This document shows positions 14,937 through 24,762 of a DNA stretch of 64,000 nt, in pieces. Both the position numbers and the translations under genes were made by a program. Origin of the DNA: Chloroflexota bacterium (GTDB lineage Bacteria > Chloroflexota > Anaerolineae > Anaerolineales > Anaerolineaceae); contig JAKPNN010000002.1 in assembly GCA_029548365.1 (NCBI GenBank), positions 1 to 64,000 on the forward strand. Reading direction: 5' to 3'. The notes beneath the pieces are model-generated. The model saw only the letters and a program-made list of their open reading frames with translations. It made no database searches and was not told where the DNA came from. Position 1 is the stretch's first letter; every line of letters starts with the position of its first letter.

Positions 14937-16238
14937 ATGATTGGTCGCGACATCAGGCAATTACAGAGTAAACATCCCGAATTTGTGGCTCGGATGGAGA
15001 GTTATTACCGGTGGAACTTCATCGCACTGGCTTTTGATTCATCTATTTATGCCTTTGCGGTTGCAGCCCTTTCTCAGGACACAATTATCCCTTACTTTGT
15101 TGAGCAGCTCACAGATAAAAGCTGGATTATCGGCTTGGTGCCGGCAATTTACTATTTCGGATTCTTTTTGCCTCAGTTAATAGGTGCCTATCTGGTCAAT
15201 GGAAGGCGCACAAAAAAGAATTTTGTGTTAAAAGTTGCCATCACCGAGCGGTTTGGGGTCTTACTGGTTGCAATTGTCGCCCAAATTTTTGGCTTGTTCA
15301 GCAATACATTGATCCTGATCTTGTTGCTCGTGGCTTATATGATTTTCTCAGTAACCAATGGGATGATCAGCCCCGGTTATTCAGATTTTATCAGCAAAAG
15401 CATTGTTAAAAATCGAGGGTTTTTCTACGGTTTTACCAATGGGCTTGGTGGGATCATTGGTTTTGGCTCATCGCTTTTTAGCCATTATTTGCTGGACAAT
15501 TATGCTTTTCCCTTCAATTTGAGAATTCTATTTTGGACGGCTTTGGCAACTTCGGTCATTTCACCAATTATCATCGCCAGCTTCAAAGAAGAGCCCTACC
15601 CTGAACAGGTCAAACCTGAGCCACTGGGCACCTTTATCCGGACTATTCCCAAACACATCAAACATAATCCCGATTTCAGTCGATTTATGATCTCACGGGC
15701 TGTATTGGGTTTGGGCGTGCTGGGAAATGCATATTTCGCCCTCTACAGTCGGCGCACCCTTTCATTGCCGGATGGCAGCCTGGCTATCTTTAACATGATT
15801 ATCCTCATCACCCAGAGTGTGCTTGGGTTCTTGTGGGGATGGATTGGCGATCGGTTTGGGTATAAGGTTGTATATGTGATTGTTTCTCTGTTTGTAGTAC
15901 TGCAAGGTGTTTTTGGGGTATGGGCAAAAGCGCCCTGGATGTTTTACTCCATTGCATTTTTTATCGGGGGCGTCTATGCCTCAATCCGTATTTGCGATCC
16001 TAACATGATTTTTGAAATCGCCCCCACATCTGAAACCGGGCGTTATATTGGCATCAACAACACACTTGTTGGGCCCGTGATGACCATGGCTCCTTTGATT
16101 GGTGGTTTACTGGTTGACCTTTTTTCTCACCAGGTTTTATTTTATAGCGTCATTATTGTTGGGGTTATCTCAGCTTTACTGGTAATCTTGCTGATGCCCC
16201 ATATTCACCGAGAGCATTCTCAATCGATACACAATTAA
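14937..16238 (+). CDS. Major facilitator superfamily transporter
   Basis: A 433-residue integral membrane protein with about 12 hydrophobic segments, an N-terminal cytoplasmic lead (RDIRQLQSKHPEFVARMESYYRWNF) and the loop 8-9 motif GDRFGYKV typical of MFS carriers. A long central cytoplasmic loop (EEPYPEQVKPEPLGTFI) separates the two six-helix bundles. The substrate cannot be read from sequence. It is transcribed towards the oligoendopeptidase gene. Confidence 0.8.
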   Translation: MIGRDIRQLQSKHPEFVARMESYYRWNFIALAFDSSIYAFAVAALSQDTIIPYFVEQLTDKSWIIGLVPAIYYFGFFLPQLIGAYLVNGRRTKKNFVLKVAITERFGVLLVAIVAQIFGLFSNTLILILLLVAYMIFSVTNGMISPGYSDFISKSIVKNRGFFYGFTNGLGGIIGFGSSLFSHYLLDNYAFPFNLRILFWTALATSVISPIIIASFKEEPYPEQVKPEPLGTFIRTIPKHIKHNPDFSRFMISRAVLGLGVLGNAYFALYSRRTLSLPDGSLAIFNMIILITQSVLGFLWGWIGDRFGYKVVYVIVSLFVVLQGVFGVWAKAPWMFYSIAFFIGGVYASIRICDPNMIFEIAPTSETGRYIGINNTLVGPVMTMAPLIGGLLVDLFSHQVLFYSVIIVGVISALLVILLMPHIHREHSQSIHN

Positions 16239-16241
16239 AAA

Positions 16242-16283
16242 CAACCAGGGTGCTTTCAGCTAACGATGAACGCACCTGGTTGC
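16242..16283 (-). terminator. Hairpin between convergent genes
   Basis: CAACCAGG at 16242-16249 pairs with CCTGGTTG at 16275-16282, extended by a GTGC/GCAC pairing. On the minus strand it runs into TTTTTAATT, so it best serves as the terminator of pepF. Confidence 0.6.
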
Positions 16284-16352
16284 CATTATCCTGATTCAAT
16301 CAGGATATCATAACTACCGTGTAAACTGATTTACTGGATCAACCGGTAAACG

Positions 16353-18128
16353 TCAGGTTAAATTCTCCAGCGTTGTTACCATCTCATCGATGATATCAAA
16401 TCCACCTTGCCAGAATTCAGCCCGGGTTATATCAATACCTGCACGGGCGAGCAATTCAATCGGAGCAATCGAACCGCCCGCGGCCAGGATATCCATGTAA
16501 CGCGGTTTGAAGGCATTGCCTTCAGCCTGATATTGCTTATACAGGGATAGCACCAGCAGTTGACCAAAGGCGTAGGCATAGACATAGAACGGCACATTGT
16601 AAATGTGTGGGATCATGACCCACTCCCAACGAAACTCATCGGCGATCTCTACTGAATCGCCAAATTCATCCTGTAAATTTTCCAGGTAAGCTTTTGCCAG
16701 ATCGTCCACCTGAGCGCCCTGAGCAACCAGTTCATGAGCCGTATGCTCGAACATTGAGAAATAGTTCTGACGTAAAATGGTGGCGAAAGCATCATCCATT
16801 TGTCTGAAAAGCAGATCGCGCCGAACGGCTTGATCGCTTTCCTGAGCTAAAAGCTTATCGATCAGCATTATCTCGCCAAAGGTTGAGGCAGTTTCTGCCA
16901 GGGGCAAACAGGCGTGTTGCGTGAAAGCGGTATGATCCCGTGCCATCAATGCATGGATGCCATGCCCTAATTCATGTGCCATGGTTGCTACATCTTCCGC
17001 TTTACCCTGATAGTTGAGCAACACCCAGGGTGCCAGGTCGGGTGTTATGGTCGCACAGAAGGCACCACTCATCTTGCCTTTGCGAATTTCGCTATCGACA
17101 TGCCGGGCATCAAAGATCTCTTTTGCCAGGTCGGCAAATTTCGGGTCAAACTCATGGAAGGATTCCAGCACCATCTCTGCTGCCTGGTCAAACGCATATT
17201 TCTTATCCGATTTCTCCACTGGGGCGTAAATATCATATCGGCGCAGTTTTTCCACTCCAAGCCGTTTAGCCTTCAATCTGAAGAAACGCTGGAAGTGTTT
17301 TGTGTTTTGCCGGGTGACTTCTAAAAGGGTTTCAACAACGGGATCGGGGATGTCATTGATCAGGTTGCGTACTGAAACCGGATGCTTAAATTTGCGCAAG
17401 TCGAGATTCTCGTTGCGCCAATCGCGCACAACCGCCTGATAAATCTGGCCCAGAATAGGTGCATCATCTTCGTAAACCTTGAATAATGCCTGGTAAGCGC
17501 GTTCTCGCAGATCGGGATCCGGTTCTCTGACCAGGGCGGTCACCTCACCGCGCGTCAATTCTTTGAGTTCGCCATCGATCTCAACTTTGAAAAGATAACG
17601 GTTGGTGATCGATTCGTAAAGCATGTTAATGGCGTTTACGCCTGTGACATCCTTGATATTGATAATTTTTTCTTCCGCTTCGCTGAGGGTGAACTCTTTG
17701 AAGTTACGCATAGTAACCAGCCAGTAATGAAAATCACCTGATGCCTTCAACAAGCGCTCAGCGTTTTCATTATCGAGTGCTTTCCACCACAGGCTAAAAA
17801 ACATTGTATAGTTGTCGATTTCAGCATAAAACTGAGTGACACGAGCCACCTGCGCCTGAGCCGCCTGATCCTGAGTGTCAGCGGCAAACGCCAGCTGACT
17901 GAAACCGAATAAACGGCTTAGAATACGGGTGTAATGTTCATATTCTGTGATTATGCTGAGGAACAGCTCTTCGCTGATCTGTGGAGCCAGTTGATCTCGG
18001 AAGGTTTGAAATCTTTGTGCGCCTTTACGGACTTCCTCAAATGCTGCTTCGTAAGCAGGGTCGTCAAAGCCCAGAAACAGGTCTTCCAGGCTCCAGGGGG
18101 ATTGTGTGTAGGTAACTTTTAGGGTCAT
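16353..18128 (-). CDS. pepF: Oligoendopeptidase F (M3 family)
   Basis: A 591-residue M3 metallopeptidase that cleaves short cytoplasmic peptides. The zinc-binding motif HELGH is at 385-389 with catalytic Glu386, and the third ligand is Glu412 in AETASTFGE. The N-terminal M3 helical domain (about 1-200) is intact and the length fits PepF/PepB enzymes (about 600). No signal peptide. It may be co-transcribed with the upstream methylase on the same strand, from which a hairpin (CCGGTGAT/ATCACCGG, 18153-18182) separates it. Confidence 0.92.
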   Translation of the reverse strand: MTLKVTYTQSPWSLEDLFLGFDDPAYEAAFEEVRKGAQRFQTFRDQLAPQISEELFLSIITEYEHYTRILSRLFGFSQLAFAADTQDQAAQAQVARVTQFYAEIDNYTMFFSLWWKALDNENAERLLKASGDFHYWLVTMRNFKEFTLSEAEEKIINIKDVTGVNAINMLYESITNRYLFKVEIDGELKELTRGEVTALVREPDPDLRERAYQALFKVYEDDAPILGQIYQAVVRDWRNENLDLRKFKHPVSVRNLINDIPDPVVETLLEVTRQNTKHFQRFFRLKAKRLGVEKLRRYDIYAPVEKSDKKYAFDQAAEMVLESFHEFDPKFADLAKEIFDARHVDSEIRKGKMSGAFCATITPDLAPWVLLNYQGKAEDVATMAHELGHGIHALMARDHTAFTQHACLPLAETASTFGEIMLIDKLLAQESDQAVRRDLLFRQMDDAFATILRQNYFSMFEHTAHELVAQGAQVDDLAKAYLENLQDEFGDSVEIADEFRWEWVMIPHIYNVPFYVYAYAFGQLLVLSLYKQYQAEGNAFKPRYMDILAAGGSIAPIELLARAGIDITRAEFWQGGFDIIDEMVTTLENLT

Positions 18129-18196
18129 TGATCATTTCCTTTTTATTGATGTCCGGTGATAGATGGGAAACAGGATCACCGGATGAAATTTAACAT

Positions 18197-19291
18197 TTAT
18201 CCTGCGTTGCGCAGGCGGTTGCGTAAGATGTCGATAGGTTCCCTCTGCCCCGTTTCAGGGTTCAGGTAATACCACAACTGCCAACCATTGGCGGGGCCAT
18301 TCCGGATCCACCTGGCAGTCTGGTGAATGGATCCGCGCTTTCCATCGCAGTTGAGGTGACCATCGGCCAGCACCCTGGCTGTCGTTTCGTTTTGCCCTGT
18401 GAAATACAGGGTCTGCCCGGGCTCCAACAGGCCGTATTCGACCAGGCTGCCAAAGGGGATGCGTCTTTCCCGGCGGGGGTTGGGCGTTTCAAATAGCTGT
18501 GAATTGAAGGGCTGTGGGGCAATGGCACCTATCCGCTGTGTAGCCAATTGGGCGTAGAAGGGGTCCACCTCGATGCCGATGAATTGCCGATGCAGCTGGC
18601 GGGCGACAGCGCCAGTGGTGCCCGTACCAAAAAAGGGGTCCAGCACCACATCGCCGGGGTTGGAGCTGGCTGAGATCACCCGGTAGAGCAGGGCTTCCGG
18701 CTTCTGGGTGGAATGGGCTTTCTCGCCATCGGGGCCTTTTTGACGCTCCGGCCCGGTGCAGATCGGAATCTCCCAATCGCTGCGCATTTGCAGGTCATCG
18801 TTCAGCGCCTTCATGGCGCGGTAGTTGAAGGTATATTTTTGGCGCTTATCCTTCTGAGACCACAGCAGGGTTTCGTGGGCATTGGTAAAGCGCATTCCCT
18901 GGAAGTTGGGCATCGGGTTGGTTTTGACCCACACCACGTCGTTGAGAATCCAAAAGTCCAGGTTTTGGAGGATGGCGCCCACCCGGTAGATATTGTGATA
19001 AGAGCCAATCACCCACAATGTGCCTGTGGGTTTGAGCACGCGTCGGCAGGCGGACAGCCACTCGTGGGTGAAATTATCGTACTGCGCAAAACTCTCGAAT
19101 TGGTCCCAGTCGTCATCCACCGGGTCGACCCGGCTGTGGTCAGGGCGCCAGAGTTCGCCCTCAAGTTGCAGGTTATAGGGTGGATCGGCAAAGATCAGGT
19201 CGACCGAATTCTCGGGAAGCGTGGGCAGGATGACGCAGCAGTCACCGACCAGGACCTGGTTCAGGGGAAGTGCAGGATTGTAATTCGTCAT
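18197..19291 (-). CDS. CcrM-like DNA adenine methyltransferase
   Basis: A 364-residue beta-class N6-adenine methyltransferase. The catalytic motif DPPY is at 36-39 and the AdoMet motif FGTGTTG at 221-227. The whole N-terminal domain follows the CcrM pattern (SYHNIYRVG, NPMPNFQGMRFTNAHET, NDDLQMRSDW, STQKPE), which in known members methylates GANTC. The C-terminal about 100 residues (from RIPFGSLVEYGLLEPGQTLY) form the RAMA DNA-binding domain also found in CcrM. No restriction enzyme gene is adjacent, so it is an orphan methylase, probably regulatory. Confidence 0.88.
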   Translation of the reverse strand: MTNYNPALPLNQVLVGDCCVILPTLPENSVDLIFADPPYNLQLEGELWRPDHSRVDPVDDDWDQFESFAQYDNFTHEWLSACRRVLKPTGTLWVIGSYHNIYRVGAILQNLDFWILNDVVWVKTNPMPNFQGMRFTNAHETLLWSQKDKRQKYTFNYRAMKALNDDLQMRSDWEIPICTGPERQKGPDGEKAHSTQKPEALLYRVISASSNPGDVVLDPFFGTGTTGAVARQLHRQFIGIEVDPFYAQLATQRIGAIAPQPFNSQLFETPNPRRERRIPFGSLVEYGLLEPGQTLYFTGQNETTARVLADGHLNCDGKRGSIHQTARWIRNGPANGWQLWYYLNPETGQREPIDILRNRLRNAG

Positions 19292-19520
19292 AACGGCTTA
19301 ATTGTAACGGTATTTGAATCCTTTGGGCAGGGAGGTTAACAAAGTGCCCAAGGTTTTCCTGCAGAACCGGTGAAGTCGTAATTCAACCCCCGCGGGTCCT
19401 GTAATGTGTTGATTGGGATTGGCAGGTAAACGGCGATCTTTTGTATTACTTCAGACCTCTGGAAAATTAAGGTTATAATCTTCATGACCAATGCGCATTT
19501 ATCTCGCAGGAAATGAGCTC

Positions 19521-21293
19521 ATGACAGAAAACAACGCACAACCGATCCTCAACCAGCGCTGGCGTGTCCAGCCAAAAATCCCCCACGATATTGACCTGGC
19601 ATTGCGCGACTTCCCCCCGCTCTTGCGGCAATTGCTTTACAATCGCGGCTATTTTAACGCTGAATCGGCGTCCAGTTTTGTTAATGGTGAAGCGCCTTTT
19701 TCAAGTGACCCGCTCCAGATCAAAGATATGCAGGCTGCAGTGGAGCGATTGCACCGCGCGGTTACGGCTGGCGAAAAAATCGCCATCTACGGCGATTATG
19801 ACGCCGATGGGGTCACCGCCTGCACCCTGATGCATGATTTCCTGGTGAGTCTGGGTGTAAATCCGGAGATTTACATTCCCAATCGTTACGATGAAGGCTA
19901 TGGCTTAAACGCGGATGCCATCCAGGCCCTGGCAGACATGGGCATCAACCTGGTGATCACAGTGGATTGCGGGATTCGTTCCAATCGCGAGGTGGCGCAG
20001 GCTCACAACCTGGGCATGGACGTCATCATCACCGACCACCACCAGCCCGGAACAGAACTCCCCCCTGCACTGGCCGTGATCAACCCCAAGCAACCTGAAG
20101 ATCACTACCCTGAAAAAGATTTATCGGGCGTCGGTTTAGCGCACAAACTAACCCAGGCTTACCTGGAGATTCACCCCCAGCAGGGTGTAAACCCTGAAGC
20201 GTGGTTGGATCTGGTGGCCATCGGCACCGTGGCAGACCTGGTGCCGCTGAAAGGCGAAAACCGGGCGTTGGTTAAGAAAGGTCTGGCGTGCATCCGACAG
20301 CAAAGACGCCCGGGATTAAGAGCTCTGGCTGGTGCAGCAGAGATTGATTTAACCCAGTGTGATACGTCAATGATTGGTTTCAAGCTGGCACCCCGGTTGA
20401 ACGCAGCCGGACGGATGGAATCGGCCATGCTGGCTTATGAACTGCTGGTAACACAGGATCAACAAAAAGCTGGCGAACTGGCTCAAATCCTGGACTCCCA
20501 GAACAAAGAACGCCAGGTGGAAACAAACTGGATCCGCGAACAGGCTGCAGCGCAGGTTTTAGCCCAGGATCCGGGCGCACTGCTATTTTTTGCAGCCGAT
20601 CCTAAATTTAGTGAGGGCGTGGTGGGATTGGCAGCCTCGCGCCTGACAGAAACCTATTATCGACCGGCGATTATTGCTCACCAGGGCGAAGAATTTACCG
20701 TAGCTTCCTGCCGTTCGATCCCAGAATTTCACATTACTCGGGCTTTGGACGAGTGCGCCGACCTGCTGGTGCGGCATGGTGGTCACGCCGCGGCTGCGGG
20801 CTTTACCGTCAGTAACGTAAACCTGCCGATATTAATTGAACAACTGTACGCCATTGCGCAACGGGAATTGGCTGATGTAACCCTTTTACCCGTGATTGAT
20901 ATTGACCGCGAGATCATTTTAGAAAATTTATCACCCTATTATATCGGCGGGATTTTTAACGACCTGCACCAGTTAGAACCCACGGGACGCGGCAATCCTG
21001 ACCCGGTTTTTATGTCCCGCGATCTGGTTGTGCGCCAGGTTAGAACTGTGGGACGGGACAGCAGGCACCTGAAGCTGACCCTGCAAGCCGGGCAATATAT
21101 CTACGATGCCATCGCTTTCCAGCAGGGGCACTGGGTTGATGAGCTGCCCGAGAGAATTGATATCGTTTACCGGTTTGAGGAAAACACCTACAAGGGTCGG
21201 GTTAATTTGCAGTTGAATGTCAAGGATATCAGACCGTCTGAATCCCAGGGTGAACCGGATTCTCCTGCTGAAAATCGTTCAACATCTGAGTGA
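19521..21293 (+). CDS. recJ: Single-stranded-DNA-specific exonuclease RecJ
   Basis: A 590-residue DHH-family 5'-3' exonuclease used in recombinational and mismatch repair. The DHH-domain metal motifs are GDYDADGVTA at 91-100 and TDHHQPG at 171-177; the DHHA1 motif RHGGHAAAAGF-type (GGHAAAAGFTV) lies in the second half and a C-terminal OB-fold follows. I chose the ATG at 19521 because AGGA is nine bases upstream; an in-frame ATG at 19491 would add ten residues. Length is typical. Confidence 0.92.
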   Translation: MTENNAQPILNQRWRVQPKIPHDIDLALRDFPPLLRQLLYNRGYFNAESASSFVNGEAPFSSDPLQIKDMQAAVERLHRAVTAGEKIAIYGDYDADGVTACTLMHDFLVSLGVNPEIYIPNRYDEGYGLNADAIQALADMGINLVITVDCGIRSNREVAQAHNLGMDVIITDHHQPGTELPPALAVINPKQPEDHYPEKDLSGVGLAHKLTQAYLEIHPQQGVNPEAWLDLVAIGTVADLVPLKGENRALVKKGLACIRQQRRPGLRALAGAAEIDLTQCDTSMIGFKLAPRLNAAGRMESAMLAYELLVTQDQQKAGELAQILDSQNKERQVETNWIREQAAAQVLAQDPGALLFFAADPKFSEGVVGLAASRLTETYYRPAIIAHQGEEFTVASCRSIPEFHITRALDECADLLVRHGGHAAAAGFTVSNVNLPILIEQLYAIAQRELADVTLLPVIDIDREIILENLSPYYIGGIFNDLHQLEPTGRGNPDPVFMSRDLVVRQVRTVGRDSRHLKLTLQAGQYIYDAIAFQQGHWVDELPERIDIVYRFEENTYKGRVNLQLNVKDIRPSESQGEPDSPAENRSTSE

Positions 21294-21314
21294 ATAGCGT
21301 TCTTCCCCCCATTA

Positions 21315-21479
21315 TTAATTGAGGTCAGGATGATCACTTACCTCAGCCAGGTTTCCATCCCACACGCGCTGCATTTCCGAGGTGGTGCTCAGCGGTGCTT
21401 CCAGGTTGAATCTTTCAAATACCGTGAAGTGTGATTGGTGAATGATGATTTGAGGGATTGCGAACCCATTAATTTTCAC
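21315..21479 (-). pseudogene. Possible gene remnant or small ORF
   Basis: A 54-codon minus-strand frame (from GTG) encodes a peptide that looks protein-like (FAIPQIIIHQSHFTVFER, then SEMQRVWDGNLAEVSDH) and ends TAA, but an in-frame stop lies directly upstream and no ribosome-binding site is visible. It may be the C-terminal end of a lost gene. The family is not recognised. Confidence 0.25.
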
Positions 21480-21534
21480 GATCTAAATCCAACCGTAACT
21501 CAACAACCGACCTGCGGGGTTTGTGAAGAAGGCG

Positions 21535-22383
21535 TCAGGGGTTGATCGCCTCGCGGATCAGGCTCTCATCAAACAGGCTGACCTGTCCATCAGCAGCATA
21601 AGCGTACACCGCCGCTGAAAAGATGCCGCTGAGGGTGCTGCTGAGCAATGAAATGACCATGATAAAGAGCAGGAGCAAAACGCCGAAAATGATGATCGGG
21701 ATGATGCTCTTTAACCAAAAGGAAAGAGCAACGCCAATATCGATCATCAACATCCCGCCAGCAATGCCGATCAGCCCGAAGATCAACCCGATAGACAGGG
21801 TTCCCGAGATTTGCTCTCCCCAACTGCGTTTAAGCAGCTCCCAACTGCGTTGTATCGCTTTAATCGGACCCAATCCCTCCACCGCCAGAACAGGTACGAC
21901 CAGAAAGGTGAGCACATTCCAAGCAGCGCCCAGAATGGAGGCGATCAAGCCGCCCAGACCCCTGCGCTTATTTTCAGAATTACCGGAAATCATGTTGAGG
22001 ATCAGCCCAACTGTGGCTGAAATCAGCGCCCAACCCAGGATAGGTACAATGCGCTGATTGGCAATTTTATAACCGTCCCTGACCGTTGGGTCTCCTCCCC
22101 GCAAGCGGATCATCGCGGCGCCTACCAGGGCTGTGTTATTGTAAAAAACTACCGTGTATTGCACCAGGTAGAACAGGAACAGAACCATATAGCCGAACAC
22201 CGGCATGCCCGTATCGAAGATGGTATCCAGTACATTCCCGACCAGTGTGGGGATCAGGAAGGTCAGCGTGATGAAGATCATCACAATGGATGAGATCAAC
22301 GGAAAAATAAGCAATTCTTTATCGAGTTTGAGAACTTCGACGCTGGCTTTGACCAGCGCCCAACTGCGTTTGATACGCTCCAT
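21535..22383 (-). CDS. Integral membrane protein, DUF6159-like
   Basis: A 282-residue protein with six predicted membrane segments. It opens with the characteristic ERIKRSWALVKASVEVLKLDKEL amphipathic region and contains a RLRGGDPTVRDGYKIA loop and a second RSWELLKRSWG repeat, a pattern of a widespread uncharacterised membrane family. No known biochemical function. It is a single gene, divergent from the glycosyltransferase region. Confidence 0.65.
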   Translation of the reverse strand: MERIKRSWALVKASVEVLKLDKELLIFPLISSIVMIFITLTFLIPTLVGNVLDTIFDTGMPVFGYMVLFLFYLVQYTVVFYNNTALVGAAMIRLRGGDPTVRDGYKIANQRIVPILGWALISATVGLILNMISGNSENKRRGLGGLIASILGAAWNVLTFLVVPVLAVEGLGPIKAIQRSWELLKRSWGEQISGTLSIGLIFGLIGIAGGMLMIDIGVALSFWLKSIIPIIIFGVLLLLFIMVISLLSSTLSGIFSAAVYAYAADGQVSLFDESLIREAINP

Positions 22384-22465
22384 GATGAACCCTTTCCATT
22401 ATAGTGAACACGCTCAATTATAAAATAGCACCGTGATGACTGTCAACGATCAGCCGCCAGTCTGA

Positions 22466-22648
22466 TTAAAAATCAACAAGCAAGGCGCACCATACGTAAT
22501 AATCCTTATAGGGGTTGCTCTCAACTTTATGAAAGTGTGTGAACCATTCGTGTTCAATCGAGGTGTGCCCGGTGACCAGGTCCAACAGCACCCAGATACC
22601 GCACATTTTGGCTTCTGATCTCAGTTGCTTCAGAGACAGGTTTGTCAA
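22466..22648 (-). pseudogene. Remnant of a GH13 alpha-amylase-type gene
   Basis: A 60-codon minus-strand frame contains a segment that matches the first conserved region of GH13 enzymes: a LLDLVTGHTSIEHEWF stretch followed by NPYKDYYVW, as in VLLDLVPGHTSDEHPWF...NPYRDYYIW of trehalose synthases and alpha-glucosidases. A stop follows at once and no more of the (beta/alpha)8 barrel is found. It is a decayed fragment. Confidence 0.5.
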
Positions 22649-22714
22649 TCCAGGGAGTCAAAGACCTTGCGCTATGATATACTAATCTCAGGTCCAACCA
22701 GAGCAGAGCAGCCT

Positions 22715-23680
22715 ATGAAACTGATTATCCAAATCCCATGCTATAACGAAGCCTTAATATTACCTAAAACCCTGACGCAGCTTCCAAAAACCGTCGAAGG
22801 CTTTGACCAGGTTGAAATTCTGGTGGTGGATGATGGTAGCACAGATGAAACCCCTGCTGTGGCAAGGCATGCGGGTGCTGATCATATTGTCCATCTCAGC
22901 CGGCACATGGGGCTGGCAAAAGCTTTTACCCATGGACTGGACGCATGCCTGCGGTTGGGCGCAGATGTGATCGTCAATACCGATGCCGATAACCAGTATC
23001 CAGCAGAGGATATCCACAAACTGGTCAAACCGATTCTGGATGGCGAAGCTGAAATGGTCATCGGAGACCGGGGCGTGAGCAAGACCCCTCATTTTCCAGC
23101 CCACAAGCGTGCCCTGCAGATCCTGGGCAGCAGGGTCGTCTCTGCCACTGCCGGTTTTGATATCCCGGATGCCACCAGCGGGTTCAGAGCGCTCACCCGT
23201 GACGTTGCGCTGGAAACTTTGGTACTGAGCAATTATTCTTACACCCTGGAAACCCTGATTCAAGCTGGCGCCCGCAAGGTGCGGGTGGCTTTTGTCCCTA
23301 TTGAAACCAACCCGCCTGAACGTCCATCACGGTTGTTCAGCAGCATTCGGAATTATCTGCTCAACTCCAGTGTTACGATCATGCGTTCATTTACAATGTA
23401 CCGGGCGCTGCGCATCTTCACCAGCATCAGCGTCCTGATGCTGCTGGTTGGCACAGCGCTTGGCGTGCGCTTCCTGGTGGCTTTCATCCAGAACAAAGGC
23501 GCCGGTATGGTTCAATCCCTGATCCTGGCAGCGGTATTCCTGATCGTGGGCTTTATGACCTTCCTGATCGGTTTGATCGCAGACCTGGTCAGTTTCAATC
23601 GGAAGATCCTCGAAGAGATCCTGTTTAGAATCCGCAAGCATGACAGCGAACCGGAACCTGACCCGCAGGACCCACCGTAA
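22715..23680 (+). CDS. Glycosyltransferase family 2 with membrane anchor
   Basis: A 321-residue GT-A glycosyltransferase. The N-terminal GT2 domain starts at residue 1 ([11 protein letters not shown]), with DDGST as the nucleotide-binding Asp motif and NTDADNQYP as the DxD motif. Two C-terminal membrane helices (about 230-250 and 265-290) match DPMS/DPG-synthase-like enzymes that act on lipid-linked sugars. I start at the ATG at 22715; upstream extension to a TTG at 22625 adds non-conserved residues. Confidence 0.85.
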   Translation: MKLIIQIPCYNEALILPKTLTQLPKTVEGFDQVEILVVDDGSTDETPAVARHAGADHIVHLSRHMGLAKAFTHGLDACLRLGADVIVNTDADNQYPAEDIHKLVKPILDGEAEMVIGDRGVSKTPHFPAHKRALQILGSRVVSATAGFDIPDATSGFRALTRDVALETLVLSNYSYTLETLIQAGARKVRVAFVPIETNPPERPSRLFSSIRNYLLNSSVTIMRSFTMYRALRIFTSISVLMLLVGTALGVRFLVAFIQNKGAGMVQSLILAAVFLIVGFMTFLIGLIADLVSFNRKILEEILFRIRKHDSEPEPDPQDPP

Positions 23681-23780
23681 GCGTGCTGATCGGTAAATAC
23701 TTCCCACGGGTGCAAAAGCCCACATTAAAGAATGGCATTATTTCCACTCCGTACAGTGGATCATTTGATGGAGGTGAAAA

Positions 23781-24359
23781 TTGTTTAAACCCTTAAAGGC
23801 ACGGATTGCTGAGTATGGTGAGAGTCTGGGTGGTGGAATTTTAAAAGTGGATAGTTTTATCAATCACCAGGTGGACCCTATCCTGATGGAAGCTTGCGGG
23901 AAAGAGTTTGCCCGGCTGTTTGCTGACACCAAACCGACCAAGGTGCTGACGGCAGAAATTTCTGGTATTGCGCCGGCTTTGATGACCGGTAAATTCCTCG
24001 ACCTGCCGGTGGTGTATGCTCGCAAGCGCAAGCCGATCACCATGCCCGATGCAATTTTCTTAACATTAGCGCCCTCGCATACCAAGGGGAGGATGGTGGA
24101 ACTGATCGTCTCACCAGAATACCTGCGGAACAGCGAGCGGGTACTGATTATCGATGACTTCCTGGCTTCGGGTGCAACAATCGCCGGATTAGCGCGTTTA
24201 TCGGAAATTGCTGGCGCCAAACTGGTGGGCATCGGCACACTGATTGAAAAGACATTTGAGGGCGGGCGCGAGTTGCTCACACCGCTGAATATTCCCATCA
24301 AGTCCCTGGTCCCGATTGCCTCACTGGACGATGGTCAGATCATCTTCGCTGAAGAATAA
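23781..24359 (+). CDS. xpt: Xanthine phosphoribosyltransferase
   Basis: A 192-residue type I phosphoribosyltransferase that makes XMP from xanthine and PRPP. The PRPP loop VLIIDDFLASGAT lies near residues 117-129, and the N-terminal segment (YGESLGGGILKVDSFINHQVDP) and RKRKPITM motif are typical of Xpt. The start is a TTG with an excellent GGAGG seven bases upstream (the gene would otherwise lack a start). It is the first gene of an operon with a HIT-like gene and guaA, so XMP made here feeds GMP synthase. Confidence 0.92.
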   Translation: MFKPLKARIAEYGESLGGGILKVDSFINHQVDPILMEACGKEFARLFADTKPTKVLTAEISGIAPALMTGKFLDLPVVYARKRKPITMPDAIFLTLAPSHTKGRMVELIVSPEYLRNSERVLIIDDFLASGATIAGLARLSEIAGAKLVGIGTLIEKTFEGGRELLTPLNIPIKSLVPIASLDDGQIIFAEE

Positions 24360-24762
24360 ACTGCTGGCTCTGCTGCTGGCAATTGCTCGCTGGAAACGCC
24401 TGCAGCGCTTGGTAGCCCGGGTATATCAACCTGTGTATCGCATGCTGCCCGTTGACCGGTTGGGAGAAAACGCCCATTGGACGGCATTTCATCACCCCCA
24501 GCCCAATTACCCCCTGCACATCCTGATCCTTCCAGGGTCGGCGATCCCGACTCTTCTGGCTGCGCCTGGCAGTGACCCAACAGTGTACGCCGCTCTGTTT
24601 CAATTGGTCAACCAGCTGATTCAGGATTTTAACCTCGAGCAACGGGGCTACCGCCTGATCACCAACGGTGGTCCATATCAATCCATTCCCATCTGGCACT
24701 GGCACCTGGTCAGTGAAGCATCTTCCCAGGACGCTGCTGACCCCGGAGATTCCTATGACTGA
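24331..24762 (+). CDS. HIT-like nucleotide-binding protein
   Basis: A 143-residue protein related to the histidine-triad family. After a basic N-terminal helix comes DRLGENAHWTAFHHPQPNYPLHILILPG, as in HIT proteins, then the C-terminal signature QSIPIWHWHLVSE, which aligns with the triad motif QxVxHxHxH; the first His is replaced by Ile, so only HxH remains. It overlaps the end of xpt and the start of guaA, so it belongs to the same operon and may handle a nucleotide. The missing His makes classical hydrolase activity doubtful. Confidence 0.55.
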   Translation: MVRSSSLKNKLLALLLAIARWKRLQRLVARVYQPVYRMLPVDRLGENAHWTAFHHPQPNYPLHILILPGSAIPTLLAAPGSDPTVYAALFQLVNQLIQDFNLEQRGYRLITNGGPYQSIPIWHWHLVSEASSQDAADPGDSYD

